A DNA stretch of 64,000 nt from Vitellaria paradoxa (Eukaryota > Streptophyta > Magnoliopsida > Ericales > Sapotaceae): positions 23,799,246 to 23,863,245 of the forward strand of contig CM034238.1 of the NCBI GenBank assembly GCA_019916065.1. The letters run 5' to 3'. The notes under the pieces were generated by a model. It did no database searches. It saw only the letters and a list, made by a program, of their open reading frames with translations, and was not told the DNA's origin. Below, piece after piece: positions 36,329 to 48,343 of this stretch; position 1 is the stretch's first letter; the number at the start of each line of letters is the position of its first letter. A program made the translations under genes and the position numbers.

Positions 36329-38080
36329 ATGGAATTGATTTTTGCCTACAAACCTTTTCTATGCTACCTAAATTTTATGGACTTCATGAGTGGTTACATA
36401 GATAACACACTTAAGTATATTTTTTTCCCATTATCATTATGCGGAGTAGCCGATGATTGGTGTCGTGCTGCTACTTCATCCATTAATATTTGGGAAGAGT
36501 TACAAAATGATTTTATTGCAACCTTTCTCCCCAAATTTCAAAACTTCACTTTTCACTTTCAAATTAGAAATTTTTGTTTCAAGAAGGGTGAAGTATTTTA
36601 TAAATGCTGGGAGAGATTTAAAAACCTTTTAGAAATTTTCCCAAATCATGGACTAGATTTAGGGTACATTCTAGGCATATTCTATAAGGCTCTACCTTGT
36701 GAGTTGCACCGAGCATTTGATAAAAGCTTGGGTAGGGAATTTCTTGACCTTACCCCAGAAGAGGCATGGTCATTTTTAAAATTTTTCTATGAACACACTA
36801 AGCCACGAGAAAAACTTGAACCTAGTTTTGAACCTCATTCACTTGAAAGACACACTAACCCTTTGCCACATCCTCCTACTTCACTTGATTCTTATGATCG
36901 ATCCTTAGAAAATAGAGTAGGTGTGGAGTCTGATTATTTGGATATTACATGTCCCAATCCCACTCTATTCGCCAAGGGCCAGTCTGAGAAACCCCTAGAC
37001 TATTAGCTTACTGAATCTAGCAATACACAAGTTGAGTCACTCTGCGAGCAAACTCAACATAGGGAAGAAGTTAAGTTAAAAGTAGATTCTAGTGCACATG
37101 AGACTTCTACACACACTGACTCTACATTAGATGATACTTTGTTCAAGTCCACAGCATGTCCTTATATTCGTCCACTTACTGAAGTTGAAATTGCTAAATC
37201 TAAGGCCTTTTTGTCTCTTGCACAAGAAAATTCTAATTCAATAACCTTAAATTTTGAGTTGAGCGACTATTCTGATAATGGTTGGGATAGTGAAGAGAAT
37301 GAGCCCTTTGACTCGTTCCCACCAGACTCTAACATGCACCAGACTTCATCTATTAAGAGTCTAGACGACATGCCAACCAACCCCACCACAGAGCTAGAAG
37401 CTCATCCCACCCTGACACCACAAGTGACCTTGGAAAGTCCTGATACTCATTCTAAGAGCTTTGATGCCATAGGTTCAGGGGAGCACACTGTTGAGCTAGT
37501 CAGTTTATTTTCATCATGTTCTACCACACCACTCACTGAGACCATTTATGATATATCTTTTTCTACTGGGGATAGTACACTTGACGACTTATTTGTTGAG
37601 ATCCCTACATTTGAGTGGAGGTATGATTCTAATTATGGTTAGGTTCCTACTTCAATTCCACGGGACTCTCATGAGAGTGAATTTTCTTTATCATCCTTTG
37701 AGAGTTCAATAGACAAGTTTGAGAGTGAGAGTGGTGCACACCTCTTCTCTTTTGCCATCACCCCAACTGAGAATCTTATTGAAAGAAATAAACATGTTTT
37801 AACCAAAACTGACCACACATGTAGGGAAGTGGTGGAGACCAAAGAGATAGTTTGCATTGACTTCTTAGGTGTCGAGGGGATACTAGAGAACACACAATTA
37901 AACTCCATGTTCACATATGCAAATATTTTTGGGCCATATTTGGGATTCAAGGATCCCCACAAAGCCATGCATTCTCCAATGTTCTCTGCACTAGGAGCAC
38001 ACTCATTTTTGGTACATCCTAGACTCAAGGAGAATATTTCATTCTTAAAGCCATTTGGTGAGGCTTGGGAAAGATTATGA
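36329..38080 (+). pseudogene. Gag-like ORF of Athila/Tat-like element, with stops
   Basis: A single frame of 584 codons runs to a TGA at 38078-38080, interrupted only by TAG at 37004-37006 and 37640-37642. The first part carries the Retrotrans_gag pattern: FPLSLCGVADDW, IWEELQNDF, FLPKF and FYKCWERFKNLLE. This is the capsid-like protein that packages element RNA. An upstream piece (MLPKFYGLHEWL, from 36361) is in another frame, indicating an N-terminal frameshift. The second and third parts are acidic, Ser/Thr-rich and unrecognised. No protease, RT or integrase follows, so the element was either non-autonomous or truncated. About 140 bp separates the primer site from this frame. Confidence 0.75.
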
Positions 38081-38301
38081 GTTGGATAGTATATTTTTTG
38101 CATTAACCCTTGTATATTAGTAGATTAGATTTTTCTTTATTTATTTATTTTTTCATTTATTGTTAGTTTAGCTTTTCTTTCATTTTCATTTTTATTTTTT
38201 CTTTCTACTAACTCTTTTCTTCTTGTTTTATTTTTCTTTTATTTTTAATTCTAACATATTGCTTGTATAGTTCTTTTGTTTTCTTCAAATATTGGACCCA
38301 G

Positions 38302-38402
38302 TTGACTCAAAAAATGGTAAGATTTGAATAGACTAAGGCTCGTGAGATTACTTTCTTGGAATTGAAGTGCAGGTTGACACAAACTCCAATATTGATTATC
38401 GC
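38302..38402 (+). pseudogene. Chromovirus RT/RNase H linker fragment, copy 1
   Basis: The reading is LTQKMVRFE, stop, TKAREITFLELKCRLTQTPI, the segment joining RT to RNase H in Ty3/gypsy chromoviruses. The stop lies where the family has Trp (TGG to TAG). The same segment occurs, better preserved, at 42518. Only about 34 codons remain. Confidence 0.65.
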
Positions 38403-39202
38403 CCTCTTGTTCAGCTTTTGTTTGTCTCGACCTTCTATCTCTCTCTGTGGCAAGGCACACAACAAAAGTAAAACCTTATTGCAAGATAAACGATCAAAAC
38501 ACCCTAGGACAGAGAAACCCTAGCATCACATATATGTATATATATGGGTCTATATACAAGGACTTAAGGCAAACTTAATGTCAAAATTATAGAAAGGGCT
38601 AAACCAAATGCCTTAATTTAAATAGAATTGACATTATTAACCTGTTAACAAGCCAAAAGAGGACAACAGAACTAAAAATAGAAAACACAATTAAATAAGT
38701 TTATTGGCAAAACTACAAAAAGAGTTAAAAAACAAATGCAAACATTAATTTGTAAACACACAAAATAAGTTGATGGGTGTGTTTGAAGTAGTAGAAAGTT
38801 ATAAAAATTTATATAAATTTATAGAAGTTAGTGTACAAAAAGTGTCCCATGATTTGTGTTGAGTACTTGTATTCATGTTTCTAGAGTTTGTATAGATTTT
38901 TGAAGTTTTTTAGAGACATTTTTTACTCCAAACAAGCCCGATATCTGAAAAGTTGCATTGGGAAAGACAAATTTTATATGAGCAATCTAAGTGGTTCAAA
39001 AACAATAAATGTGCAATCTTGACCAGATTTTGTATCTACATTTATTGGTTTGCATGAGCATACACAATTGTCTCTTCCCTAAACACCCCCTAATACCTAA
39101 CCAACAATCTTACCTTTTTCAAAATCCTCTAAGCTTCATTCATTTTTATTCTCTCCCCAAATATTGAAATTTTATTTTCTCTTCAAATTCCCACCTTTTC
39201 AG
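38403..39202. other. Intergenic DNA with one small MITE
   Basis: No gene seen. The GTTTGG-type element at 38775-38939 is listed separately. CT-rich sequence at about 39140-39202 could be the leader of the HMA gene fragment. Confidence 0.5.
38775..38939. mobile_element. Tourist-like MITE with GAT flanks
   Basis: Ends read GGGTGTGTTTGAAGTAG and, inverted, GGGCTTGTTTGGAGTA. GAT lies immediately outside each end. Interior words such as 'aaaatttatataaatttat' match other members in the window. Confidence 0.6.
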
Positions 39203-39623
39203 ATGGCTCAGGTTAAAAATATATATGTATTCATAATCTACCCAAATAGGTATAAATATTCTCACTATTTGATCCTCTATTCTGATTTTTTTTTTTTTTT
39301 TTTTTTTGGGCAGAAGATAGTGTTGAAGGTGATGACCATGATTGATGACAAAACCATGCAGAAAGCTATGGAGGCTGCTGTTGATATCTATGGTATATAT
39401 ATATATTTATATATATACATACACATATGCAAGTCTTTTCCTAATAGTGATGAGAGATTTTTCTGAAAGGTTTCTTAATAGAATTAATTGATTATATATA
39501 TGAATTGATAAACTAGCAATCACAGATCAGTTTATGGCCTTGGTTTAATTGTTGTTTTGATTTTGATTAGGAGTTGATTCAGTAGCGGCGGAAATAAATT
39601 ATTTCACAAGGAAGATGTCCTAA
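39203..39623 (+). pseudogene. HMA-domain (HIPP-like) gene fragment, three exons
   Basis: Exon 1 is ATGGCTCAG (39203-39211), followed by GT. Exon 2 (39314-39392) follows a T-rich acceptor ending GGGCAG and encodes KIVLKVMTMIDDKTMQKAME then AAVDIY. Exon 3 (39571-39623) follows GATTAG and encodes GVDSVAAEINYFTRKMS with a TAA stop. A tiny first exon, a phase-0 intron and then a phase-1 intron inside the GxxSVAA motif match plant heavy-metal-associated isoprenylated protein genes of the subgroup lacking the CxxC metal site. Those proteins are usually well over 100 residues with a full beta-alpha-beta fold and often a C-terminal CaaX box; this one would be 46 and stops just after the second strand begins. 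It is probably a truncated pseudogene. The leader and splice sites look intact, so a transcript is possible. Confidence 0.65.
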
Positions 39624-39867
39624 TCTAGTCTTGTGATGTTATATTGGTTTAAAATTATTAATCAAAAGTGCTAGAATATTAAGAACTTTTGTTTGTATTT
39701 TTCATATTCATGGCTAACCCAAGCCAACCATAATAAAAATAAGATGTGTGGTTAAGTCTGGCCAAATTCTTCATAGAAAGGTTAGGGTCCTTCGATTCTA
39801 ACAATACAGCCTAATTACAAGAGAGTTAAACAGAAACATAGGTCATGCTTAAGCTAACATTTTAAGT

Positions 39868-40300
39868 ACTTGTGCGCATGAGGATACCAGAAAACACGAA
39901 TTTTAGATACTTCAAAATTTTTAAACAAAGAAATAGAACCCATTAATACTAAATATTGAAGAAATAATGCAGCTAATGTTCAAGTTAAAGTGCATAAGCA
40001 AATACCATTAAAGCAATTCATAAAGGTAAAAGAATGAGCTAGAATATACTTGAAGGCTATAACTACTTAGGTGAGCATATTGTTCAAGCACTTGTGCATA
40101 TGAGGATACTGAAAAGCACCAATTTTAAAAACATCAAAATTTTAAGCAAAGAAATACATTCCATTAATACTAAATTCTGAAAAGTAAAGTGGCTAATGTT
40201 CAATTAAAAGTCCATAAACACATAACATTAAGGCAATTTAAACAAATATGCTTGAAAGATATAGCTACTTACATACGCATATTGCTCCCACAATCCATAA
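39868..40300. repeat. 222-bp tandem duplication
   Basis: Two direct copies (39868-40089 and 40090 to about 40300) begin ACTTGTGCRYATGAGGATAC and share 'ccattaatactaaat' and 'gctaatgttcaa' in the same order. Moderately diverged. No coding or terminal motifs. Confidence 0.8.
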
Positions 40301-42517
40301 GTGACACGCCTAGCATAAAATCTGTCAAACCTGTACCAATAAGAATATTCTAAAACACTCAGTAAAGTTTAGAAATTTGGACAAAATGCTCTAATGCTAG
40401 TTTAAGTAGAATTTCAATTCATATTTAATATATATGCATATAATGAATAGGTATTTGAACACCTCTATATCTGTGAATTTGTCATATATCCTTCAAAGAA
40501 AGACATAGAAAGGGGGTCAACCTTATTGTATAGGCTATCTAAAAGTTGAAGTGTTTCCTCCTATATGTTGACCTTAATAACCCCTTTAATGGGATGAAAG
40601 AAGTCACTTAAATATGGCATTCCACCCCTCCTTATCATATCCCTATATATCATAAAAGCCTTACCAACCATGCATGAAAGTGAAAGGCTCTCAATCAAGA
40701 GGAATACATATTCCTATCAGCAGACAAAAATAACAAAGACGATGAAATTTTCCATGTTGCAACTTCAAGCTTGGATAGAACAACTAAAAGCTAAGGTTTG
40801 ACAAAAAATATATTTTTCAAACCACTTTCATGTATTTGATACATTAAAAGTACATAAACACACACCCAATGTTATCTGGTCTATTTCCTTAATGAGAGGA
40901 GAAGTTTTTGTCCAAATGTTTAGCTACATTAACTCACAAAAGGCAACTTAAACAAGAGTTAATTTTTGTGGGGGAATAACTTTCTTTCCTTTAAAAACGC
41001 AATTGAAATGCAGTGAATTCTCCAAGATATGCTTGTCATCAATTGTTTGGGACCATATCAATCAATATTAGAAAAAAAATAGAAAAAAAAATAAAACCAA
41101 GTTCATGAGGCATCAATCATTATTTTAAATTGTAATATGCTAAGAATGAACATTAAAATTGGAACTGAATGTATGTTATGCAATTCTTTTAGCTACAAAA
41201 AAAGGATTTAAGAAAGGGGCAAATTTTTTTTATATGCATATAGCATCAAAGGAACTATACCAGTAGTTGGAAATTTTTGGTTCACATTCAGTAGGCTCTT
41301 TGAATACCCATTTATGGTACTTATCAAAAGCTACCTTTCCCATCAAGTTGCATCAAACCAATTTACCCAATTAGAACATAGAACAAAAATTTCTTTTCAG
41401 TGTATCACTTGTTTTACTTGCTCCCCTAGATTACTATAAGTGACAAAGAGAATTGATACCCTAAAAACAAACTACCCAATACCCACCCTTCTCCATAATT
41501 ATATAGCTAAATGGACATTTTGCTAAAAGCTTTCCTAACAGGATCTTCCCCATCAATTTCTTCTAAATAATTTGCGAATCTTCCTCTACAAAACCCATCT
41601 TCCCACATCAACATCTTACACCAGAAATACAAGTAAGACCCACTTCAATAAATTATTCAGCCAAATAGTACCTAATCTCAAAACAACAAATCCAATACCC
41701 AATAACCATGACAAGTTTTACAATATTTCGATAGGTATGATCAAAGGTACAGTGATTGTTAGGGTTCACTACAATCTAACCCAAATCCTACACCTAATAA
41801 CCCCCAATCTGTACCCAAAAAAATTGTTGAACATCCTAAAAGAGATGAAGGCAGAACTATAGAGATGGATACTTAAGAGAGGAGAAAGCCCGGTTTGCTA
41901 GTGGCCTTGTCCAACAAAAAAAAATAAAGAAAGAGAAATCAAGAAAACAGAAAAGTATTTATCTTCAACTTTGAAAATGGAGAGTAGATCAAGCTCCAAT
42001 CTTCTTTCCTTCAAGTTTGAGATTAGCCTTCTAGATTGGTGACTTAGACCTTCTGACCTTTTTTCCTTCAACAGACGGAGACAACGGTAGAGAAAAATGA
42101 TAGTAAGTAGAAGCAAGTTATAGTTTTTTTTACTGTCTAAGTCTCTGAACCTTAAACATGAATAAGGGTAAAGCCATGAAGGTGTCTAAAGACTTTAAAT
42201 TGACAAAAGAGAGTTTTTTGGGTTTAATGTTTATAGGCACAAAACGATATAATTTTACCATTCGAATAGCTCGCAAGTTTTACGGGTTGAACACTATCAG
42301 GCTCAAGCTCGACTCAATTTGTTATCAAGCTTAAATTTAGCTCAAATATATGACAAACTAAGCTCGAATCGAGTTTTTATCAAGTCGAGCTCGAATAGCT
42401 TGATAAAAACTCAATTCCTTTCAACCCATACTTCCAGCCTAAGGCTTTGTTTAGCATAGGTAACTTTTTTTTTAAATGTTCAAATTTTAGTTTTTTATAT
42501 TAAATTTTTTTAAATTA
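40301..42517. other. Intergenic DNA, no gene seen
   Basis: Minus-strand frame 41898-42116 and plus-strand frame 41572-41862 have no recognisable domains. A CTCGAGCTCGA-style repeat occurs at about 42295-42410 ('caagctcgactcaa', 'agtcgagctcgaatagc'), a wording common in dispersed plant repeats. Confidence 0.45.
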
Positions 42518-42945
42518 TTGAAAGTAAATTTAAGATTTGAATGGACTAAGCCTTATGAGAATGCTTTCCTAGAATTAAAGTGGAGGTTGACACAGGCTCC
42601 AGTATCAATTATACCCAAACGTGGAGTGGGTGATTCAGTTTATTGTGATACTTTGCATGAAGGTTTAGGTTGCATTTTGACACAAAATGATCAAGTGGTT
42701 ACGTATGGATCGAGATAATTGAAGCAACACAAGAAGAATTATCCTATGCTTAATTTGGAGTTGGCCATAGTGATTTTTGCTTTGGAGTCTTGACAGTATT
42801 ATCTTTATGGTAAAAAATTCTGTGTCTATTTAGATTATAAGAGTTTGAAATATTTGTTCACTTAGCTTGATTTGAATTTGAGATAGAAGAGACGGATGGA
42901 ATATCTAGAAGATTGTGATTTTGATCTTTGATATCATCTAGCATA
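42518..42945 (+). pseudogene. Chromovirus RNase H fragment
   Basis: One frame reads RFEWTKPYENAFLELKWRLT, then VYCDTLHEGLGCILTQ, NYPMLNLELAIVIFAL and YLYGKKFCVYLDYKSL, the Ty3/gypsy RNase H domain of chromovirus type. In-frame stops replace Gln in SRQLK, Trp after ALES, and two further Gln codons. All four fit one C-to-T or G-to-A change. The homology ends at about 42945, where an opposite-strand fragment of another gypsy lineage begins. It cannot encode a functional enzyme. Confidence 0.8.
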
Positions 42946-43690
42946 GTACAACACATGTGGTCTCTTATTTTTCCTTTAGCCTAGGACTACACCAATAGCA
43001 CAATCACTAGCATCACATACTAATTCAAATGGTAAAGTCCAATGAGTTGTTTGTATAATAGGAGCTGAAGTGAACAACCCCTTAAGCCTATCAAATGAAG
43101 CTTAACATTGGGGTGTCTAATAAATTGGGACATCCTAAAATAGAAGATTACACAAAGGTTTAGCTATGACACTGAATGATGCAATGAACCTTCTATAAAA
43201 ACCTGTATGGCCTAAGAATGATATGACATCTTTAACACATCTAGAGATAGGAAGTTCTTAAATTATTTCCACTTTGGCCTTGTCTACCTCTATCCCTCTA
43301 AAAGACACTATGTAGCCAAGGACAATACCATGAGTCACCGTGAAGTGACATTTATCCCAAGTCAAAACTAAAATTTTCTCCTCACATCTAGCTAACACTT
43401 TCTCAAGATTTTCTAAACATGCATTGAAGTCACTCCTATACACTAAAAAATCATCCATAAATACTTCAAGAATTTTTTTCACAAAATCACTGAATAAACT
43501 TATCATGTATCTTTGAAAAGTTGCAGGTGTATTACACAGGCCAAAAGGTATGCGCCTGTATGCAAATGTACCAAATGGGCATGTAAATGTAATCTTCTCC
43601 TGATCATCTAATGTAATATCAATCTGATTATAACTAGAGTTCCCATCCAAAAAGTAGTAAAATGCACGTCTTCTATGAAAAATTAGTATA
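42946..43690 (-). pseudogene. Athila-type reverse transcriptase fragment
   Basis: The minus-strand frame contains FLDGNSSYNQIDI, TFTCPFGTFAYRRIPFGLCN, TPATFQRYM and the catalytic motif VFMDDF, then [13 protein letters not shown] and FELVCDASDCAIGVVLG. This covers the RT palm, the connection and the start of RNase H of an Athila-type Ty3/gypsy element. The palm region is open from 43791 down to 43258. Beyond it, five in-frame stops break the connection/RNase H part. The 5' side (protease, N-terminal RT) is missing. Confidence 0.85.
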
Positions 43691-43799
43691 ATGAATTTAA
43701 CTAAGCAACAGATTCTGAACATATCAAGCATCATATCTTCTTTATAACGAGCATACCAGCAAAAGAAATAAAAAAACAGTAGATCAGGCACTAAACATA

Positions 43800-44423
43800 T
43801 CAGTAAAAAAAATAAAAAAATAGTTTACACAATATATTCTTTTCATAATGGGCATCACAGATCAAGCAATGAATTGCCATCGTTACAGATCAAGCAATAG
43901 AGAAAAAAAAAAAACCCTAGACTCTTTCTCATAGAAGTCTTCAATTCCACCCTATATTACACTTGTACGTATGCTATAATAAATTAAATCCATCAGTTAC
44001 AGAGTTCATCGAATAGATAAAACCCTCCAAACTTTTAAATGGCTAAAAACTCTTACCTCTAGCCAAACCAGCATAAATGGATACCACCATGATGGTCACG
44101 AAATTGAATAGCTTAAGATCAATTCGGTTTCACTCTCTGAATGCCATTCTCTCTCTTTCTCACATCATTCTCTTTCTCTCCCCTATGGCTACTTTTGGAA
44201 GAACCGAGAAAGACCCGCTAAAAGAAAAAGAAAAAAAAAAAGAAAGAAGGAGAGAAGAAAGAACACTGGCCCTTAATCTAGTTATCTAACCCAATACAAT
44301 TCTGGGCCAACCTAATCTAGGAGAAATAAAATAAACTCAATCATCTAGACCAAACCTCAAGTGTAAATATTTAATTGATTTAAAATCTCAAATAAAAACC
44401 AAAATTAAATATTGAGTGTTACA
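43800..44423 (+). mobile_element. Chromovirus-type LTR 3' part
   Basis: The sequence ends ATTGAGTGTTACA at 44423, the usual 3' end of Del/Tekay LTRs. Before it lies a CT-rich leader-like zone (44130-44200) and a block containing GGAAGAACCGAGAAAG, typical of such LTRs. The left end is not resolved and no primer site was seen after 44423. Confidence 0.4.
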
Positions 44424-44509
44424 ATGATGACGTTATTAATTTGGAAATAAGTGGTAGTGGAAATAGTAGGATATTCTTGTGTTAGAAGACCTTAAAAATG
44501 TGTAGGTTA

Positions 44510-45092
44510 ATCTATTTCGAATCATCATTGTCCGTTCGGTGCAGCCTATAAATAACGAGGTAACTGTCAATTTGTTCCTGATTATTGTTGTTGATTGGGT
44601 GTAGCCATAAATAACAAAGCCATAGTTTATCTATTCCGAATCATCATTATCCATTGGTTGTGACCTATAAATGATGAGGTTACGATTTATATACTTTGTT
44701 CTAGTTTACCCTTTTTGTTGGGTTTGCCCTTTTTGTTGGGTTTGCCCCATAAAAAATAAGGCCTTGGATTAAATAATCTTACTAGTTCATATGCGACCCT
44801 TGGATAAAACCCATAAATGACAGGGATGATGTTTGAGACTAAGCTCGATAGCGACAAGATAGTTTTGTAAGATGCATGTAAATATGACGAGATGTTGAAT
44901 AATAGTTAGTAATTGATAACAAGTTATGGTTTAAATAATCTTACTGGTTCATACATGACCCTTGGATAAGACCCATAAACGACAAAGATGATGTTTGAGA
45001 CTAAGCTCGATATCAATAAGACAGTCTTGTAAGATGTATGTAAATATGACGAGGTGTTGGATAATAGTTAGTAATTGAAAACGAGTTATGAA
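44510..45092. repeat. Tandem repeats, about 110 and 162 bp
   Basis: At 44510-44700, variants of 'ccgaatcatcattgtcc' followed by 'cctataaataacgagg' recur. At 44769-44930 and 44931-45092 a 162-bp unit is duplicated, each copy starting TTAAATAATCTTACT and ending GTTAGTAATTGA-AACAAG. Probably LTR-internal tandem repeats; no coding frame. Confidence 0.8.
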
Positions 45093-45619
45093 CTTTACAT
45101 TGTTATATTTATATATTGATGACAACATGGTAATTATCAATCAATGACGCAGATACATATTGCACGGCAGTAGCATGCTAGGGCATGTTGTTGTATATTA
45201 TATGCGTATCTTGTGCACACGCGGATTTAGTGCTTGCGTCTCTATAGATTTTGTTACACGTGCAAATCCTGAAGCTTAGCTAGATCTGATCATATTTTGG
45301 CATATTCTGAGTTTTGCTTGTCTCCAAGGAGACGCAGTAGCTTAGCATCGGATATTTATTATGGAGTTATATTATTTGTATCATAGATTTATTATAGTCG
45401 TTAACGCCTGCAAAGCTTAGATATTATTCTAATATTGTATTAAGAGCTATTTTGCCTAATTGTAACTGAGGTTGTTATGTTTTATTACTGTATTTTGATG
45501 TCTACTATAGCGGTCGTCCGGTTCATTCAAGCGGTCGTCGAAAACGGCTTTGTCGACTGCCTCAGCTAAGGTCAACCGGTTTGCAGCCTTCCTTAACCGG
45601 ATTTTTAGTAGTGTTAGTG
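45093..45619. other. Unexplained mixed-composition DNA
   Basis: Less AT-rich than what follows. It includes the short repeat 'agcggtcgtc' (about 45509 and 45529) and ends at the first header motif of the complex repeat. No gene seen. Confidence 0.4.
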
Positions 45620-47280
45620 TGCCAAACGAGGTCTAAGTCTGGGAATACGGTTACAACACAGAAGACTTAACTTATAGTACAGTTATGATACATGGTAATT
45701 AATTATTATAGTTATAAAATAGAGTCTGAGAATGCCGCTGTACCACGTAGGATCTAACTTGTACTCGGTTGTGACACGTGACACCTAATTATAGTTATTT
45801 TTAAGAGTTATATATATATAAATATATATTAATTTTAAGTATAATTATCTTAATTTATGATTATATAATCTAAAATGCATAAGTATTATACATAAATGCC
45901 ACTTATTCATAGTTTTATTCAAATTAGAATATTCATGGACATCATTTGATATTTTTATTTAAATTTACACTTTTATTTATCATATAACTTCTTATTTTTT
46001 ATTTTTTACTTTTTAATGAATTATTATTTGAAAATTAATAAATACTATTATTAAATAAAATAATGCAAAAAAATAATTAGCCTGCTAAATAAAGATTTTA
46101 ATTTATTAATATAAATTTATAATTATAATTATCTTAATTTATAATTATATTATCTAAAAAAATTAGTATTATATATAATTACCACTTATTCATAATTTTA
46201 TCTAAACTAAAATGTTTATGAATATCACTTGATATTTTTATTTAATCTATATTTCTATTAACTTCTTATTTTTTATTTTTCCTATATTTTAATAAATTAT
46301 TTTTAAAAAAATAATAAATATTATTATGATTATTATTAAACAAAATAATACAAAAAAATAATTAGCCTATTAAACAAAGATTTTTAATTTATTAGCATAA
46401 ATACATAATATTGCCCTACGTAAAACTTAACTTGCCGCTATGATTGTGATATGTGACACCTAATTATAATTATTTTTAAGAATTTTATATATACATATAT
46501 ATATATATATATATCAATTTTAAACATAATTATCTTAATTTATAACTATATAATCTAAATGGAATTAATATTTTACATAATTACTGCTTATTCATAATTT
46601 TATTCAAAATAAAATGTCCATGGATATCACTTAATGTTTTATTTAATCTACAATTCTATTTATTATATAACTAAAATTATTACTTAAAAATAATAAATAC
46701 TATTATTACTAAACAAAATAATGCAAAAAAATAATTTACTTGTTAAATAAAAATTTTAATTTATTAACAAATGATATGCTCTTTATTATTTTTATTAGTA
46801 GACAAAATAAGCTTTATATCTTAAATCAAATTGTAATATTATTTATTAAAATTATATATATTATAATATTATTTATTACAAAATCGAACAATATTAGAAA
46901 TTAAAAAAATAAAATTGACAATGTATAAATCAAATCCAATTAAAATATCACTTAGACTTTTCTTCTGTTTACTCGCAAGATTTGGACTTTTCTGCATGCA
47001 AAATTTATAAATAGATGTGAAATCTTCTTTTCTTTTTCTAATTTCTTTAAGCTTTTTTATTACAGTAATTTTCTTTTTAACTTTGTGATTTACTTAGTAC
47101 GTACTTAAATTTTAATTTTTTTTTAATTTTTATATGTAATTGATATATATGTATATATACACTACCGTAGGAAGAGTAGAGACAATTGTATAATTATATA
47201 AGTATTGTTATTCTTTAACCTTTTTTATTCTTATTTTTATTTTTTTAATTTATTAAAATTTAAATTTAATCGAATCGATG
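45620..47280 (+). repeat. Complex repeat, direct copy 1
   Basis: A header of about 75 bp recurs near 45630, 45720 and 46400 ('cgtaRRatctaacttg', then 'gtgacacgtgacacctaat'). It is followed by AT-rich bodies that each start with 'ataattatcttaatttata' (about 45840, 46125, 46520). A tail at about 46760-47270 follows, containing TATAAATAGA at 47006-47015. The tail is a direct copy of 50588-51178. Class unknown; no protein was recognised. Confidence 0.7.
47006..47015 (+). promoter_or_regulatory. TATA-like box in repeat tail
   Basis: TATAAATAGA is followed by a CT-rich stretch, a plausible core promoter. It is conserved at 50875-50884 and altered to TATTAATAGA in the inverted copy at about 51601-51610. 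Confidence 0.35.
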
Positions 47281-47479
47281 TTATTAATGGTATCAATATT
47301 TTATTTTGTTTTATGTTACTTAGTTGATTGAATTTGCATGAATAACAATATGTATTGCTTTCAAATATATTTCTACAACTTAATTGTTTTAATATATAAT
47401 AGTACACTTAACTTAACCATATAATATGACAAATTTGCGCATCATACGAGCCATTTCATTAATTAAATATATATAAATT

Positions 47480-48231
47480 AGAATTTAGTAATGCTGTTGT
47501 GGCGCGTAAAACCTAACTTGTACTATGGTTATGACATATAGCACCTACTTATAATTATCTTATGCCATGCAAAATTTAACTTGAGCTACTATTGTAACAC
47601 GTGGCACCCATTTATAGTTATCTTAAAAAATTTTATTTATATAATAGTTTTAAACATAATTATCTTAATTTATAATAATATAGACTAAAAGAATTAATAT
47701 TATATATAATTATCATTTATTCATTTTATTTAACCTACATTTCTATCTATCATATAACTTCTTTGTTTTTAATTTTTCTATATTTTAATAAATTATTATT
47801 TAAAACATAAAAAATAATGCAAAAAATAATTAATTTAATAATAAATATTATTATTATTATTATTAGGAAACAAAATAATGCAAAAAAATAATTAGCCTAT
47901 TAAATAAAAATTTTAATAATTATAATTATCTTAATTTATAATTATATATTCTAAAAAAAATATTGTAAATAATTATCACTTATTCACAATTTTGATTCAA
48001 ATTAGAATATTCATTGATTAATTTTAATACTAATTAATTTTTTTCAATTAGATAAATCCTAATAAGATTTTTTAAATTAAAGTCAAAACAGATATTATTC
48101 TTATTTTATCACATGATAGGATAACTTAAAATTAATGAATTTAATAAAATAAAAATAATTAACATTATCTATATCCACATTGTATTTTTTATAGAACTTC
48201 TTTCTTCCTTTTTTTATACTTTAATAAATTA
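47480..48231 (+). repeat. Complex repeat, direct copy 2, headers and bodies
   Basis: Header motifs near 47485 and 47556 (the latter with 'aacacgtggcaccc') are followed by AT-rich bodies near 47650 and 47918. The copy continues into the left arm of the inverted repeat at 48232. Confidence 0.65.
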
Positions 48232-48343
48232 TAAAAAATTAAATTTTATCTTATTAGACAAATAAATAAAGGTTTTAATTTATTAACAAATAACCGGTAT
48301 ATTTTTTCCATATCTTAATAAATTATTATTTAAAATATAATAA

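Noticed and set aside
37669..38103. 144-codon minus-strand frame
   Set aside because: Antisense to the gag-like element frame, which explains the open stretch.
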